A DNA stretch of 64,000 bases from Psychrobacter urativorans (lineage in GTDB: Bacteria; Pseudomonadota; Gammaproteobacteria; Pseudomonadales; Moraxellaceae), in NCBI RefSeq assembly GCF_904846695.1, contig NZ_CAJHBR010000008.1, positions 49,954 to 113,953 on the forward strand. The letters are read 5' to 3'. The translations under genes were made by a program, and so were the position numbers. Below the pieces are notes generated by a model, which made no database searches, was not told the origin of the DNA, and worked only from the letters and a program-made list of their open reading frames with translations. Positions 38,232 to 46,782 of the stretch are shown here, one piece after another. The stretch's first letter is position 1. Each line of letters starts with the position of its first letter.

Positions 38232-41200
38232 CTAAGCTAACGGTTCACCCTCATCAGCGATTTTGGCTTGCTCAGGCGGTAGGGGTGCAAGATAACCAAT
38301 CAGCAATATCAAGCTACCAGCAGTTAAAAAGGACAGCACTCGCCAAATGGCCTCTGTCTGTGATAGATCGACGACAACTAGTTTGAGTACCACCACCCCT
38401 AATAAGCCAATACCCATAAACCATAAAGTACGATGTAATTGGCGACTGGCAACGATAGTGGCGACCAACGCTATTGAGGTCCATAAGATGGTCAGTCCGG
38501 TTTGTACTTGCTCACTATTCCAAGCGCCGTCGTCCCATAATGGGGTGCCGATAAAGGCATGCAGGGATCTTACTAAAATACTCGATAGCAGCCAAAAGCC
38601 AATCAGGCCTAAAATAATAAGCGAAGGCTTGCTAGTGAGCATGTTGTTGGCTCTGACATTAACAGGGACATTTACGCTAGCATCGCTAGTAACTGAGTTA
38701 ACATAGCTAAGCTGATTTAAGTAATAAGCGCTGAAACCATAGCCTAACACTAACGCTAGACTGAGGTCATATAGATTGACTACTGGGAAATAGGGCAGCC
38801 CCCAAATGATACCGTCATAACTCCAGTTGCTTAGAGTTGCCCATATCAAGGTTAAGGGTACAAAAACTTTAGCGCTATCTACTAAGGCTTGTTGCCAATC
38901 AAACCAGTACAGCAAGTGCTGGTTAGCGGATTGTTCAGTCGATGAATAGCGATAGCTGAACCATAATCCAGCCAGCATTAGCGCTACTGGAATGAGTATA
39001 GTAATGACGCCATTGGAGTCTGGTAAACCATAATGTAGCGCAGCGGCTAGAACTAAGATACTAGTAGCAAACCAGCTGGCAGTGTCATAACGAGATAGGC
39101 TGGAGCTGCTATACCAAGTCTTTAGCCACAGCTGTCCAACGACTAGCCAGCCAATTAATAAGCTGGCAAAAACCAGCCAAGACGCAGTGCTCCATTGATG
39201 GTTGAACTCAAATTTTTGTGGTAATTGTAGTACCAGCACTAAGCAGAATAAGCTTAACAGCGCATGGCTAAAATGACTGATCTCTTGCCATGAACGATAG
39301 CGATTGATTAACCAATAAATTAGTAGGCAGCTTAGAGTCGCTAGTGCTATTAAGCTACTAGTCGCCAATTGCCAGCTGGCAAGCCACTGCTTTAAGTCAG
39401 TAAATAATACTAGTAGCGCCCACACGGTAGCGGCAAAAGTTAGCAGACGTATAAACACGGGACTGCGCCAAACTGCATTAAAGGCCGTACTTTGACTATT
39501 AATACTTAACAGCCATTGCTGGGCAGATGCGCTACTGATGCCTAAAGAGGTGGCATAGTTTGCAATATTATCAGCGCCAGTACCAGTGTCAGTAACAATA
39601 TTGCCATTAGACTCAGCAGCGTCAGATATAGTTGAATTTGCTTGAGCGTTGGCCGTTATTAATAAGCTAGGGGAGTGGCTAGCACGCAGAATAAACATTG
39701 AGGCAAGGGCACTTAGGGCGGAAATTGTCAAAGTCAAAATCGGTACTTCAGACCATAGCATATCTAACACAAATAGCATGCCGATACTGATCAGCTGCAA
39801 GGCTAAACCAAAGATAACTAGCCACGCCCGCAATGAGCGACGTCCAAACCATACTAGTGCTAATCCTTGAATCGCCCAACCGAACGCTAACCATTGATCA
39901 TCAAAAGCTAACGGAATGACCAAGGCCAAAAACCCAAACCCTAAGGCCAGCATGCCTTCAGTAATTAGCGTATAACGTTGACTGCGTTGAATAAGTAACC
40001 AGCCTAACCCTAAATAAATAGCGGCCAATATAGCGCTAGTCAAAGTTAGCGCTTGCTCGATATCATTTAACAGGGCGGCAAATAAGCCAAATGCCAATAC
40101 GGGCGCTGAGAATAGCAGGCCAATATCTATAGGATACAGATAGAGACTGGGCGCAGATTTTGTAGTAGCAGAAGTTGCGGCTAAGCTATTGCTGGCCTCA
40201 TTATCACTATTATAAGCGATGATTTGCTGAGTATAACGAATAGCTATGAATAAATAGAGTGCTAAATGGAGCGCTACTAGCGATACTAAAGGCCAGCGTT
40301 GAGTAGCAATCAATGTGCCCAGATCTTCAGTTAAGCCCCAATAATAGGCCAAGCCAAAAGTGACGGCTACCCCTAAAGCATTCAACACTTTCCAAGTACG
40401 GTAATGAGCAATAATCGCAATACTGATGTTCAATAGCAAGTAGTAGCTAAATAAGGTCACTAAATTGCCAGTGTCGGTACCGGTTAATAATGGCGCAAAA
40501 AACCCACCAGATAGCGCTAATAAGGCTAAAGGAAAAGCGTTTTGGCGTACCGCTAAGCCAATAGTGAGCGCTGATAATAGCCCTAGAATGATAAAGCTCG
40601 GTAAGCTGGGAATGACGTTATAGACACTATAAGCAAAAAAACTAGTCAAATAAGTGATAGCTAAGCCAGTACCTTGCAAAGTGATACCGTAAGCAAAACG
40701 TTTGCTGGCAAGCTTGAGACCTAAGCCGGCAAGCCCTATGCCTATAATACCTATTGCTAATAGCTTAAAGGTAATAGGAATCTCGATATAATCACTCAAT
40801 AAGCGCAGTAACAAGACTACGCCGACTAATAATACTAACACCCCGACTCGTACTACTAAATTACCACCGAAGAACCAGTTTTTAAGCGAGTTAAAGAGCG
40901 AGGTTACCATAGGTAATGACTGCTCATCTGGCTCTATTACTGGCACAGGACGCTCTATCGTCCAAGGTGCCGTAGTATCATCTACTAACTCTACCTCACT
41001 AGTAGTGGCTGCTGTTAGCACAGTTGAAGTTTGAGTTGCAGAATCATCCATGCTGCTAGCCACCAGAGTTTGCTGCTGGGCAACATTAATCGCAGTTGGT
41101 AAGGGCGGTGGCACTGAGAGTGAGGGGGTTAAAACAGGCGAGGATGGCACGGCGCTATTGGCTGCAAGTGAAGATATAGGAGTAGCGGCAGAACGTGAGG

Positions 41201-41348
41201 TCTCAAGCTGTTTAAGACTGTGCTCCTGCTGTTGCAAGTCGCTTTGCAGCTTTGCCATATCACTGCGCAGTTGCATGAGCTGCTTATTTATCTTGTTATA
41301 AATAATAATAGTGATAAGCAACAAAATAATAAAAGCAAACCAGCCCAT
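38232..41348 (-). CDS. DUF2339 polytopic membrane protein
   Basis: A 1038-residue inner-membrane protein. It begins with one membrane helix (FAFIILLLITIIIYN), then a coiled coil of about 30 residues (NKQLMQLRSDMAKLQSDLQQQEHSLKQLE region) and a Ser/Pro/Thr-rich linker to about 130. More than 20 hydrophobic segments follow to the C-terminus. The start of the membrane part (LKNWFFGGNLVVRVGVLVLLVGVVLLLRLLSDY) is typical of DUF2339. A polar loop rich in Asn/Ser/Ala interrupts the middle. Members are known only as predicted membrane proteins with no assigned function. Confidence 0.82.
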   Translation of the reverse strand: MGWFAFIILLLITIIIYNKINKQLMQLRSDMAKLQSDLQQQEHSLKQLETSRSAATPISSLAANSAVPSSPVLTPSLSVPPPLPTAINVAQQQTLVASSMDDSATQTSTVLTAATTSEVELVDDTTAPWTIERPVPVIEPDEQSLPMVTSLFNSLKNWFFGGNLVVRVGVLVLLVGVVLLLRLLSDYIEIPITFKLLAIGIIGIGLAGLGLKLASKRFAYGITLQGTGLAITYLTSFFAYSVYNVIPSLPSFIILGLLSALTIGLAVRQNAFPLALLALSGGFFAPLLTGTDTGNLVTLFSYYLLLNISIAIIAHYRTWKVLNALGVAVTFGLAYYWGLTEDLGTLIATQRWPLVSLVALHLALYLFIAIRYTQQIIAYNSDNEASNSLAATSATTKSAPSLYLYPIDIGLLFSAPVLAFGLFAALLNDIEQALTLTSAILAAIYLGLGWLLIQRSQRYTLITEGMLALGFGFLALVIPLAFDDQWLAFGWAIQGLALVWFGRRSLRAWLVIFGLALQLISIGMLFVLDMLWSEVPILTLTISALSALASMFILRASHSPSLLITANAQANSTISDAAESNGNIVTDTGTGADNIANYATSLGISSASAQQWLLSINSQSTAFNAVWRSPVFIRLLTFAATVWALLVLFTDLKQWLASWQLATSSLIALATLSCLLIYWLINRYRSWQEISHFSHALLSLFCLVLVLQLPQKFEFNHQWSTASWLVFASLLIGWLVVGQLWLKTWYSSSSLSRYDTASWFATSILVLAAALHYGLPDSNGVITILIPVALMLAGLWFSYRYSSTEQSANQHLLYWFDWQQALVDSAKVFVPLTLIWATLSNWSYDGIIWGLPYFPVVNLYDLSLALVLGYGFSAYYLNQLSYVNSVTSDASVNVPVNVRANNMLTSKPSLIILGLIGFWLLSSILVRSLHAFIGTPLWDDGAWNSEQVQTGLTILWTSIALVATIVASRQLHRTLWFMGIGLLGVVVLKLVVVDLSQTEAIWRVLSFLTAGSLILLIGYLAPLPPEQAKIADEGEPLA

Positions 41349-41581
41349 TTAAAACCTCAATATATTTAGTTTACTAGGGTCACTAGTAGGTGATCTATCT
41401 TATCTTATCTTATGCAGATAATGAGCTTATTAAAAAATAAACTCAAGTCTATTACTAATGATAAGCTAATCAGTTTTTACAGGGTAGCTGAAAATATCGC
41501 TATGTTGGATTTACTTTAAAGCTACTAAATGGCTATATGAATAATTTTTTGCAGTTTTTTAGTGAGTATTGATGCAGGGGA

Positions 41582-41746
41582 TTATCCTAACTTAACTTTC
41601 TGAGAATTAGGGCGCTCTGTTAACGTACAGTCATCTAAAGTCAAATAATTAACTATACCAGATACTATGCCAGCAATGATAAAAGCATTAACTACCGCTG
41701 TTGATATAGAGTCTTTTATTAGCTTAGTATTTAATCGAGTGTTCAT
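41582..41746 (-). CDS. Possible 54-residue membrane peptide
   Basis: An ATG at 41746 opens a 54-codon frame ending in TAA at 41582. The peptide has a basic start (MNTRLNTKLIKDS), one hydrophobic helix (AFIIAGIVSGIVNYL, about 21-35) and a polar tail. The region resembles the N-terminus of some small membrane proteins of related bacteria, so it may be a remnant of a longer one. There is no clear Shine-Dalgarno, so evidence is modest. Confidence 0.35.
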   Translation of the reverse strand: MNTRLNTKLIKDSISTAVVNAFIIAGIVSGIVNYLTLDDCTLTERPNSQKVKLG

Positions 41747-41768
41747 CGTATAATCTAGTCATCTATAC

Positions 41769-41809
41769 AAAAAGGTACTGAGCAAATCACAGTTTACTCA
41801 GTACCTTTT
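41769..41809 (-). terminator. Hairpin with U tract, second stop signal leftward of the hydrolase
   Basis: AAAAAGGTACTGAG (41769-41782) pairs with CTCAGTACCTTTT (41797-41809) around a 14-base loop. Five A residues at the left give a U tract on the minus strand. It lies beyond the first terminator and just upstream of the possible small gene. Confidence 0.65.
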
Positions 41810-41896
41810 GCTACTAATTATTAAAATATTAAAATATTAAACCTATCTTAGTACACTTTATGGTGGCCTTTATTCTAAAAATTAATACTTACAACT

Positions 41897-41928
41897 AAAA
41901 ACAGAGCATGATTAACATACTCTGTTTT
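41897..41928 (-). terminator. Intrinsic terminator of the dienelactone hydrolase gene
   Basis: AAAACAGAGCATG (41897-41909) pairs with CATACTCTGTTTT (41916-41928). The one odd pair is a G-U wobble on the minus strand, in line with a leftward transcript. Confidence 0.7.
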
Positions 41929-41979
41929 AAGGTAATCAATGACTATTAGGGTAATAGATTTGGCTTAAATCCATAAATT

Positions 41980-42717
41980 TTAACCTAGATTAGCTTTCAT
42001 AAACGCTAGCATGTTATCCCAGCTTTGCTTAGCAGCATTCTCATTGTAGCCTAGATCAGCATTGTTCTCAGCGGCACGTGCATCCGCTTGAGGATTAGTA
42101 AAGCCATGCTTAGCGTTATCATAGACATCGATAGTGTAATCAACGTCAACCGCATCCATCTCTTTTTTAAAGCTCTCTACCGCATCCATGGTCACCATAG
42201 AATCATCACCACCATGCGCTACTAAAACTTTGGCAGCGAATTTACTATCTGCTGGCTGTTTTGGAGATAAATTACCATGGAAAGTCGCTACTGCTTTTAG
42301 AGGCATACCTTCGCGTGCCATATCCAGTACTACTTTGCCACCGAAACAAAAACCTATCGCAGCTAAATTGTCACCATCAACGGCTAGCTGATCGCTAAAG
42401 TCATTGAGAATTAAACGGCAGCGTGCCATTAGCATATCTTGGTCGGCAAGTACTTGCTCCATCCACATATTGGCTTGCGCCGCATCACTAGTCAATTTAC
42501 CTTCACCGTAAACATCCATAGCGACGGCGGCATAACCCGCTTTTGCTAGGCGTTCAGTGATTGATTTTGGATGCTCGACCACGCCCCACCATTCAGGAGC
42601 AACTAAAATACCAGCTACCGGCTTATCATCTGCAGCGTTTTCTGGTAAGGCTACATAACTGATTAACTGTACGCCATTCTCGGTAGTACTTATTAGCTCA
42701 AAGGTCTTAATTGACAT
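41980..42717 (-). CDS. Dienelactone hydrolase family protein
   Basis: A 245-residue alpha/beta hydrolase with the dienelactone hydrolase nucleophile motif AIGFCFGGKVVLD (Cys in G-x-C-x-G), Asp in VAHGGDDSMV and His in DNAKHGFTNP. The pattern PAGILVAPEWWGV-like GILVAPEWWGVVEHPKSITERLAKAGYAAVAMDVYG is typical. It contains no signal peptide. True dienelactone activity is unlikely without catechol pathway neighbours, so broad esterase or detoxification activity is more probable. Confidence 0.87.
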   Translation of the reverse strand: MSIKTFELISTTENGVQLISYVALPENAADDKPVAGILVAPEWWGVVEHPKSITERLAKAGYAAVAMDVYGEGKLTSDAAQANMWMEQVLADQDMLMARCRLILNDFSDQLAVDGDNLAAIGFCFGGKVVLDMAREGMPLKAVATFHGNLSPKQPADSKFAAKVLVAHGGDDSMVTMDAVESFKKEMDAVDVDYTIDVYDNAKHGFTNPQADARAAENNADLGYNENAAKQSWDNMLAFMKANLG

Positions 42718-42925
42718 CTTATTATCCTTTTTTATAGAGTGATTTTTGTTATTGAGTGCTTAACTTAGCAAGTGATAGCGATAGCTATTAATCTAGCTAT
42801 GAGTGCTTTTGATAAGTTACTTATTATTTACTGATATTACCTTAACGCCCATGACAGCGAAAAACAGCTATAATACTGTAACTCTAGTTGTGCAAATGCT
42901 ACTTATCTAAACCTACGGCCATTTT

Positions 42926-43516
42926 ATGAGTCTAAATTTATTACAAGCTTTAAAATCCAGCTTTGAGAATGTGCAATCCCAATCAAAGCAGGATGCGGTA
43001 GCTTCAGCTGATACCGAGCTCAATACTCACAGCGACCAACCTCTACGACCACAATTTTGGTCGCAGTTTGCGTTGCAGGATCTAAACCATAGCGAATGGG
43101 AAGCCTTATGCGATGGCTGTGGCAGTTGCTGCCTGATTAAGTATATTGATGAAGATGAGAACGGCGATGTAGACGAAGAGCAAGTTGAGTATACCGACGT
43201 CGCTTGCCAGCTGATGAATTGTGAGACGGGGTTTTGTCAGCACTATGACTCCCGGCAACAGTATGTGCCAGACTGTATTCAGTTGACCGCCGCTAAACTA
43301 CCCACTATGATGTGGCTGCCTAATCATTGCGCTTATAAACGTTTGTATAAAGGGCAGTCACTACCAAGCTGGCATTTATTATTAACCCAAGATGCGGTCG
43401 TTACTCAGCAGCAAATGCGTGATGCTAATGTTGGTATTGCAGGGCGCTGCATCTCTGAGGTAGGGATGAGCGATGAAGCCATGGAGACACGGGTGGTGAA
43501 TTGGGTAAGGCCTTAG
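42926..43516 (+). CDS. YcgN family cysteine-cluster protein (UPF0260)
   Basis: A 196-residue protein of the YcgN family. The cysteine cluster CDGCGSCCLIKYIDED (about 62-77) and further cysteines in VACQLMNCETGFCQHY and NHCAYKRLYKG are conserved metal- or cluster-binding candidates. An N-terminal segment of about 40 residues is extra and low-complexity. The function of the family is not established. It stands alone, followed by short tandem repeats. Confidence 0.87.
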   Translation: MSLNLLQALKSSFENVQSQSKQDAVASADTELNTHSDQPLRPQFWSQFALQDLNHSEWEALCDGCGSCCLIKYIDEDENGDVDEEQVEYTDVACQLMNCETGFCQHYDSRQQYVPDCIQLTAAKLPTMMWLPNHCAYKRLYKGQSLPSWHLLLTQDAVVTQQQMRDANVGIAGRCISEVGMSDEAMETRVVNWVRP

Positions 43517-43538
43517 AGCGAGGGCAACCGCTAGTGCT

Positions 43539-43609
43539 ATACTCTATTGCCTAAAATACTCTATTGCCTAAAATACTCTACTACCTACCTAACATACTCT
43601 ATTGCTCAG
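43539..43609. repeat. Degenerate 17-bp tandem repeat
   Basis: ATACTCTATTGCCTAAA occurs perfectly at 43539-43555 and 43556-43572. Two diverged copies follow, beginning ATACTCTACTACCTA and ATACTCTATTGCTCAGA. The array lies between the convergent YcgN and DUF4105 genes. Confidence 0.8.
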
Positions 43610-43694
43610 AATATCTGACAAGCACTGATAGCAGCTGCTAGCCCTTTATAATTGCTATAACCCTGATAATTTCTAACACTAGCTCTTATCAAGG

Positions 43695-45098
43695 TTATTT
43701 ATCAGCCTTCTCACTAGCAGATTGCGCTTGGGTTTCAGCTTCAGCAGTAGAGTCAGCTAGTGGTGGAATAGGAATGCCTTGGCGAATTTGCTTAGAGAAC
43801 TCAGCGCTATTGTTACTAGTATCTAATCCCGCTTGATTATCAAAGCCAATCACCTTTGGATTGATATGGGTATGCTGATACCAAATATCCATTGACCAAG
43901 GCTGAGTAATTTGCGGCTCATCTGTTACCACTTCCTGTTTTAGTGAACCCTCTTTTATCTGAGAGCTTGCATCTAGCATACCGATATCATAGAGGTAGTT
44001 TGGTAGCCAACCTGAGACCCAAATACGGTAATCCCAAGGTAGCCGCTCACCACTGACGATACGTGCCATATAAAAGATAATATTAGTACAGTTGCTGGTC
44101 AAAGTATTATACCAAGCAGGCTCAGCATTGAGCTCATCAGCAGCCGTTAAGTAAGACTCGAATAAAGATTTCACTTCGCTTTGTTGCAAGTGACTGATAG
44201 GGAAGAGATAGACCTGTTCACCGCGCACATTAGTACGAGTATAAATAATATCACGCTCCTCAGAGGCGATAAGGCTCAGCTCAAAGCGCCTAAAAAATCC
44301 AGCTAAAGCCGAAAAGCTTTCTTCTTCCTCTTTACGAATCTCAAGGGAGAACGCTAGCGGTCTATCGTCTTCAAAACGGAAGCTGACTAAAGTATGAGCA
44401 ATTAGTGGTCCCATCCAATAAGAATTAGCGATATCGATACCAGATAGTTTAGATATATCGACAGTGCGGGTTTCCCAGCGTTCCGTAGGCGCAATCTCAT
44501 CAGGGCCATTACTCGGGTGCCAATCAAAATTGCGTACATTAGATAGAGTAATCAGATCAGGGTTATTAGGATCACGAGTATAAGAAACTGCTTGACTCAC
44601 TTCAGGCTGCCAATTGCGCTCTTGCTTAGGGTTAATAGCGTTAAACCAGCCTAAGCCAAGCAGCCAAACCAGTCCATAGCTAGCCACTAAATAGTTGCTG
44701 AGCTTGCTTTTGTTGAGCCTGCTGTTGCTAGTATTATTGGTATTAATATGAGCTGTATTCAATTCACTATTTTTCGCTACCGATTGCTGCGTAAGCTTAT
44801 AGGCCAGCTTAGGGTAGTACGGTAGCGTCAACCAACAGCCTAGCAAGCCGAAAACTATTAGTGCTACTAGCCAAGTGATAGGGCTGCTTATACCAAAATG
44901 ATAGTAAATCGCCATTAGTAACCAAACGGCAGAGAGTATTAAGGCCACAGCAATAAAAAACCTTGCTACACCACGCCAGCTAAGCCAACCAAATCTTTTA
45001 GATTGAGGTTGATGGTTACCGTTGTTATTACGGTTAGATGAAGGATCGAGGCTAGAGCGAGATGACATAAGCCTTGAAAATAAACAGCGAAGCGACAT
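43695..45098 (-). CDS. DUF4105 domain membrane protein
   Basis: A 467-residue protein with three or so hydrophobic helices in the first 160 residues (WRGVARFFIAVALILSAVWLL, ITWLVALIVFGLLGCWL and YLVASYGLVWLLGLGWF). A soluble extracytoplasmic domain of DUF4105 type follows: VSFRFEDDRPLAFSLEIRKEEEESFSAL, TNVRGEQVYLFPI and WYNTLTSNCTNIIFYMARIV, whose NCTN-like cysteine segment is a conserved family feature. DUF4105 is sometimes annotated as the Lnb N-terminal domain. Its function is unknown. Confidence 0.83.
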   Translation of the reverse strand: MSLRCLFSRLMSSRSSLDPSSNRNNNGNHQPQSKRFGWLSWRGVARFFIAVALILSAVWLLMAIYYHFGISSPITWLVALIVFGLLGCWLTLPYYPKLAYKLTQQSVAKNSELNTAHINTNNTSNSRLNKSKLSNYLVASYGLVWLLGLGWFNAINPKQERNWQPEVSQAVSYTRDPNNPDLITLSNVRNFDWHPSNGPDEIAPTERWETRTVDISKLSGIDIANSYWMGPLIAHTLVSFRFEDDRPLAFSLEIRKEEEESFSALAGFFRRFELSLIASEERDIIYTRTNVRGEQVYLFPISHLQQSEVKSLFESYLTAADELNAEPAWYNTLTSNCTNIIFYMARIVSGERLPWDYRIWVSGWLPNYLYDIGMLDASSQIKEGSLKQEVVTDEPQITQPWSMDIWYQHTHINPKVIGFDNQAGLDTSNNSAEFSKQIRQGIPIPPLADSTAEAETQAQSASEKADK

Positions 45099-45393
45099 AA
45101 GAGTGGATTACATAAATAAAGTCTTTGACTCTAGCAAAATTTATAACACACTGACAATACAATTTGCATAAATTTATCGTTGAATGTCGCTGAGCCTTGC
45201 GATAAAGTGAAACTAAAGTAACAGCAGTTGAGTTTTAAAAGCGTTGTTTTGAATAAATAGCTATACTTTAGATACAGTAGTTGATATTTTTGCAGCAAGT
45301 TTTAACCATAGTTTTTATTTATATTTTAATCCCCATTTAGATTTTTATTAGCAATGCTCTATCCACTAATTGAAGAGGTTAACCCACACCACC

Positions 45394-46293
45394 ATGTCTG
45401 AAGACATTCCCAGCCCGAGTAGTTGGTCGATGCGCGGCTTAAAACGCTGGCTATCGACCGCCCCCGAAACCCGTGACGAACTAGTTAGTTTAGTGCAGCA
45501 ATCACGGCAATTTTTAGAGCCTGATACGGTTGATATGCTTGAGGGCGTACTGGATCTGCCAGCGACGCAAGTACGTGAAATTATGACCCCGCGTCCACAG
45601 GTCATAAGTTTGCACGAGAGTACTAGCCTCGCTGAAGTGATGGACATTATTCTTGAGACGACTCATTCACGCTATCCAGTATTCGATAGCCAAGATGATG
45701 ATGCGGTCATAGGTATTCTGCTCGCTAAAGACTTGATTCCGCTGTTGGTGTATATGGTGCGTGATCAACATGACAAAATTGATAGCCAACGTCTAAAAGA
45801 TTTGGTACGTCAGCCACTATACATTAGTGAGTCGGCGCGTTCTGATACTCTGTTACGTTCTTTGCAGCGCACTCAAGTACATATGGCAATTGTCGTCGAT
45901 GAATTTGGCAACTTTGCTGGGGTAGTCACTATGGAGGATCTACTCGAAGAGATCGTTGGTGATATCGTTGATGAGCATGATGATTTCGATGAAGACAGTG
46001 ATATTAATAACATCATTGTCCATCCTGAGAAGCCTAATACTTGGCGAGTACAAGCTTCAACGGTGATTGAGGACTGCAACGATGAGCTCGGTAGTAATTT
46101 TGACGATACCGACGTTGATACTATGGGTGGTTTGGTAATGCAGGCGCTTGGTTATGTCAGTGATTTAGAAGGTGAAACTGTCGAAATAGATGATTGGAAA
46201 ATCACTATCACTGATGTGGAAGGACGCTCTATTAATGATCTTGAGGTCACCAATGTCAAGGCAGATAAGCAATTACTCATAGGCAGCCATTAA
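45394..46293 (+). CDS. corC: CBS-domain CorC/HlyC family protein
   Basis: A 299-residue cytoplasmic protein with two CBS domains (REIMTPRPQVISLHESTSLAEVMDII and PLYISESARSDTLLRSLQRTQVHMAIVVDEFGNFAGVVTMEDLLEEIVGDI) and a C-terminal CorC_HlyC domain (about 215-290). CorC is linked to magnesium and cobalt efflux in enterobacteria. It precedes lnt, the usual neighbour. I chose the ATG at 45394 (MSEDIPSPSS); an earlier TTG frame would add eight residues without family support. The spacing from GAAGAGG is long. Confidence 0.9.
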   Translation: MSEDIPSPSSWSMRGLKRWLSTAPETRDELVSLVQQSRQFLEPDTVDMLEGVLDLPATQVREIMTPRPQVISLHESTSLAEVMDIILETTHSRYPVFDSQDDDAVIGILLAKDLIPLLVYMVRDQHDKIDSQRLKDLVRQPLYISESARSDTLLRSLQRTQVHMAIVVDEFGNFAGVVTMEDLLEEIVGDIVDEHDDFDEDSDINNIIVHPEKPNTWRVQASTVIEDCNDELGSNFDDTDVDTMGGLVMQALGYVSDLEGETVEIDDWKITITDVEGRSINDLEVTNVKADKQLLIGSH

Positions 46294-46353
46294 AAGACGT
46301 TTGATAAATTATTATTAAAGTCTTTATAACTTAGGCTTAAATTGTAAAATAAG

Positions 46354-46377
46354 AACACGGCTGCGGTCGTGTTTTTT
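46354..46377 (+). terminator. Probable terminator of corC
   Basis: AACACG (46354-46359) pairs with CGTGTT (46368-46373), leading into a run of six T residues. The stem is short but the T tract is good. Confidence 0.6.
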
Positions 46378-46386
46378 GCTATCTAA

Positions 46387-46450
46387 GGATTGTAAATTAA
46401 AGGTTGTAAATTAAAGGTTGTAAATTAAAGGTCGTAAACTAAGGATGGTA
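46387..46450. repeat. 14-bp tandem repeat, about four to five units
   Basis: GGTTGTAAATTAAA is repeated with slight variation (GGATTGTAAATTAAA, two exact copies, GGTCGTAAACTAA and GGATGGTAAAAAA). The array lies between corC and lnt in non-coding DNA. Confidence 0.85.
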
Positions 46451-46782
46451 AAAAACTATAGCTAAGCATAATCTGCGGGCTACAAAAATAGCATGTTTAG
46501 CAAAGTTATCAAAAATCATCTTCTATATCAATCGCCGTAAAACCTAATGGCTGTACAAAGGCTAATCTGTGGATTATGTCGAGTAAGTTACCAAGGTAAG
46601 CGCCGCCCAACTAGCCAAGCAAATTTACCCCTTTATCAGCACAGGCTGGTATTATAGGCGGGTTTGATTTGGCAGGGGGAGTCGAGTGCTTATAACTTAC
46701 TCTGAGTTGCTATAACCATAGGCCGCCTAAATATAAAATTTTATGCTTTTTTAAGCCTCGTTTTGAGTTTTGGATAACCAAT

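Larger units (their letters stand above)
41349..41979. other. Long interval with two hairpins and a possible tiny gene
   Basis: About 630 bases. It holds a possible 54-codon leftward gene (41582-41746), a hairpin at 41769-41809 and the terminator of the dienelactone hydrolase gene at 41897-41928. The remainder, 41349-41581, appears empty. Confidence 0.45.
46294..46782. other. Interval between corC and lnt
   Basis: About 490 bases. It contains a probable corC terminator (46354-46377) and a 14-bp tandem repeat (46387-46450). The last 330 bases show nothing but presumed lnt promoter DNA. corC and lnt are therefore probably not a tight operon here. Confidence 0.4.
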
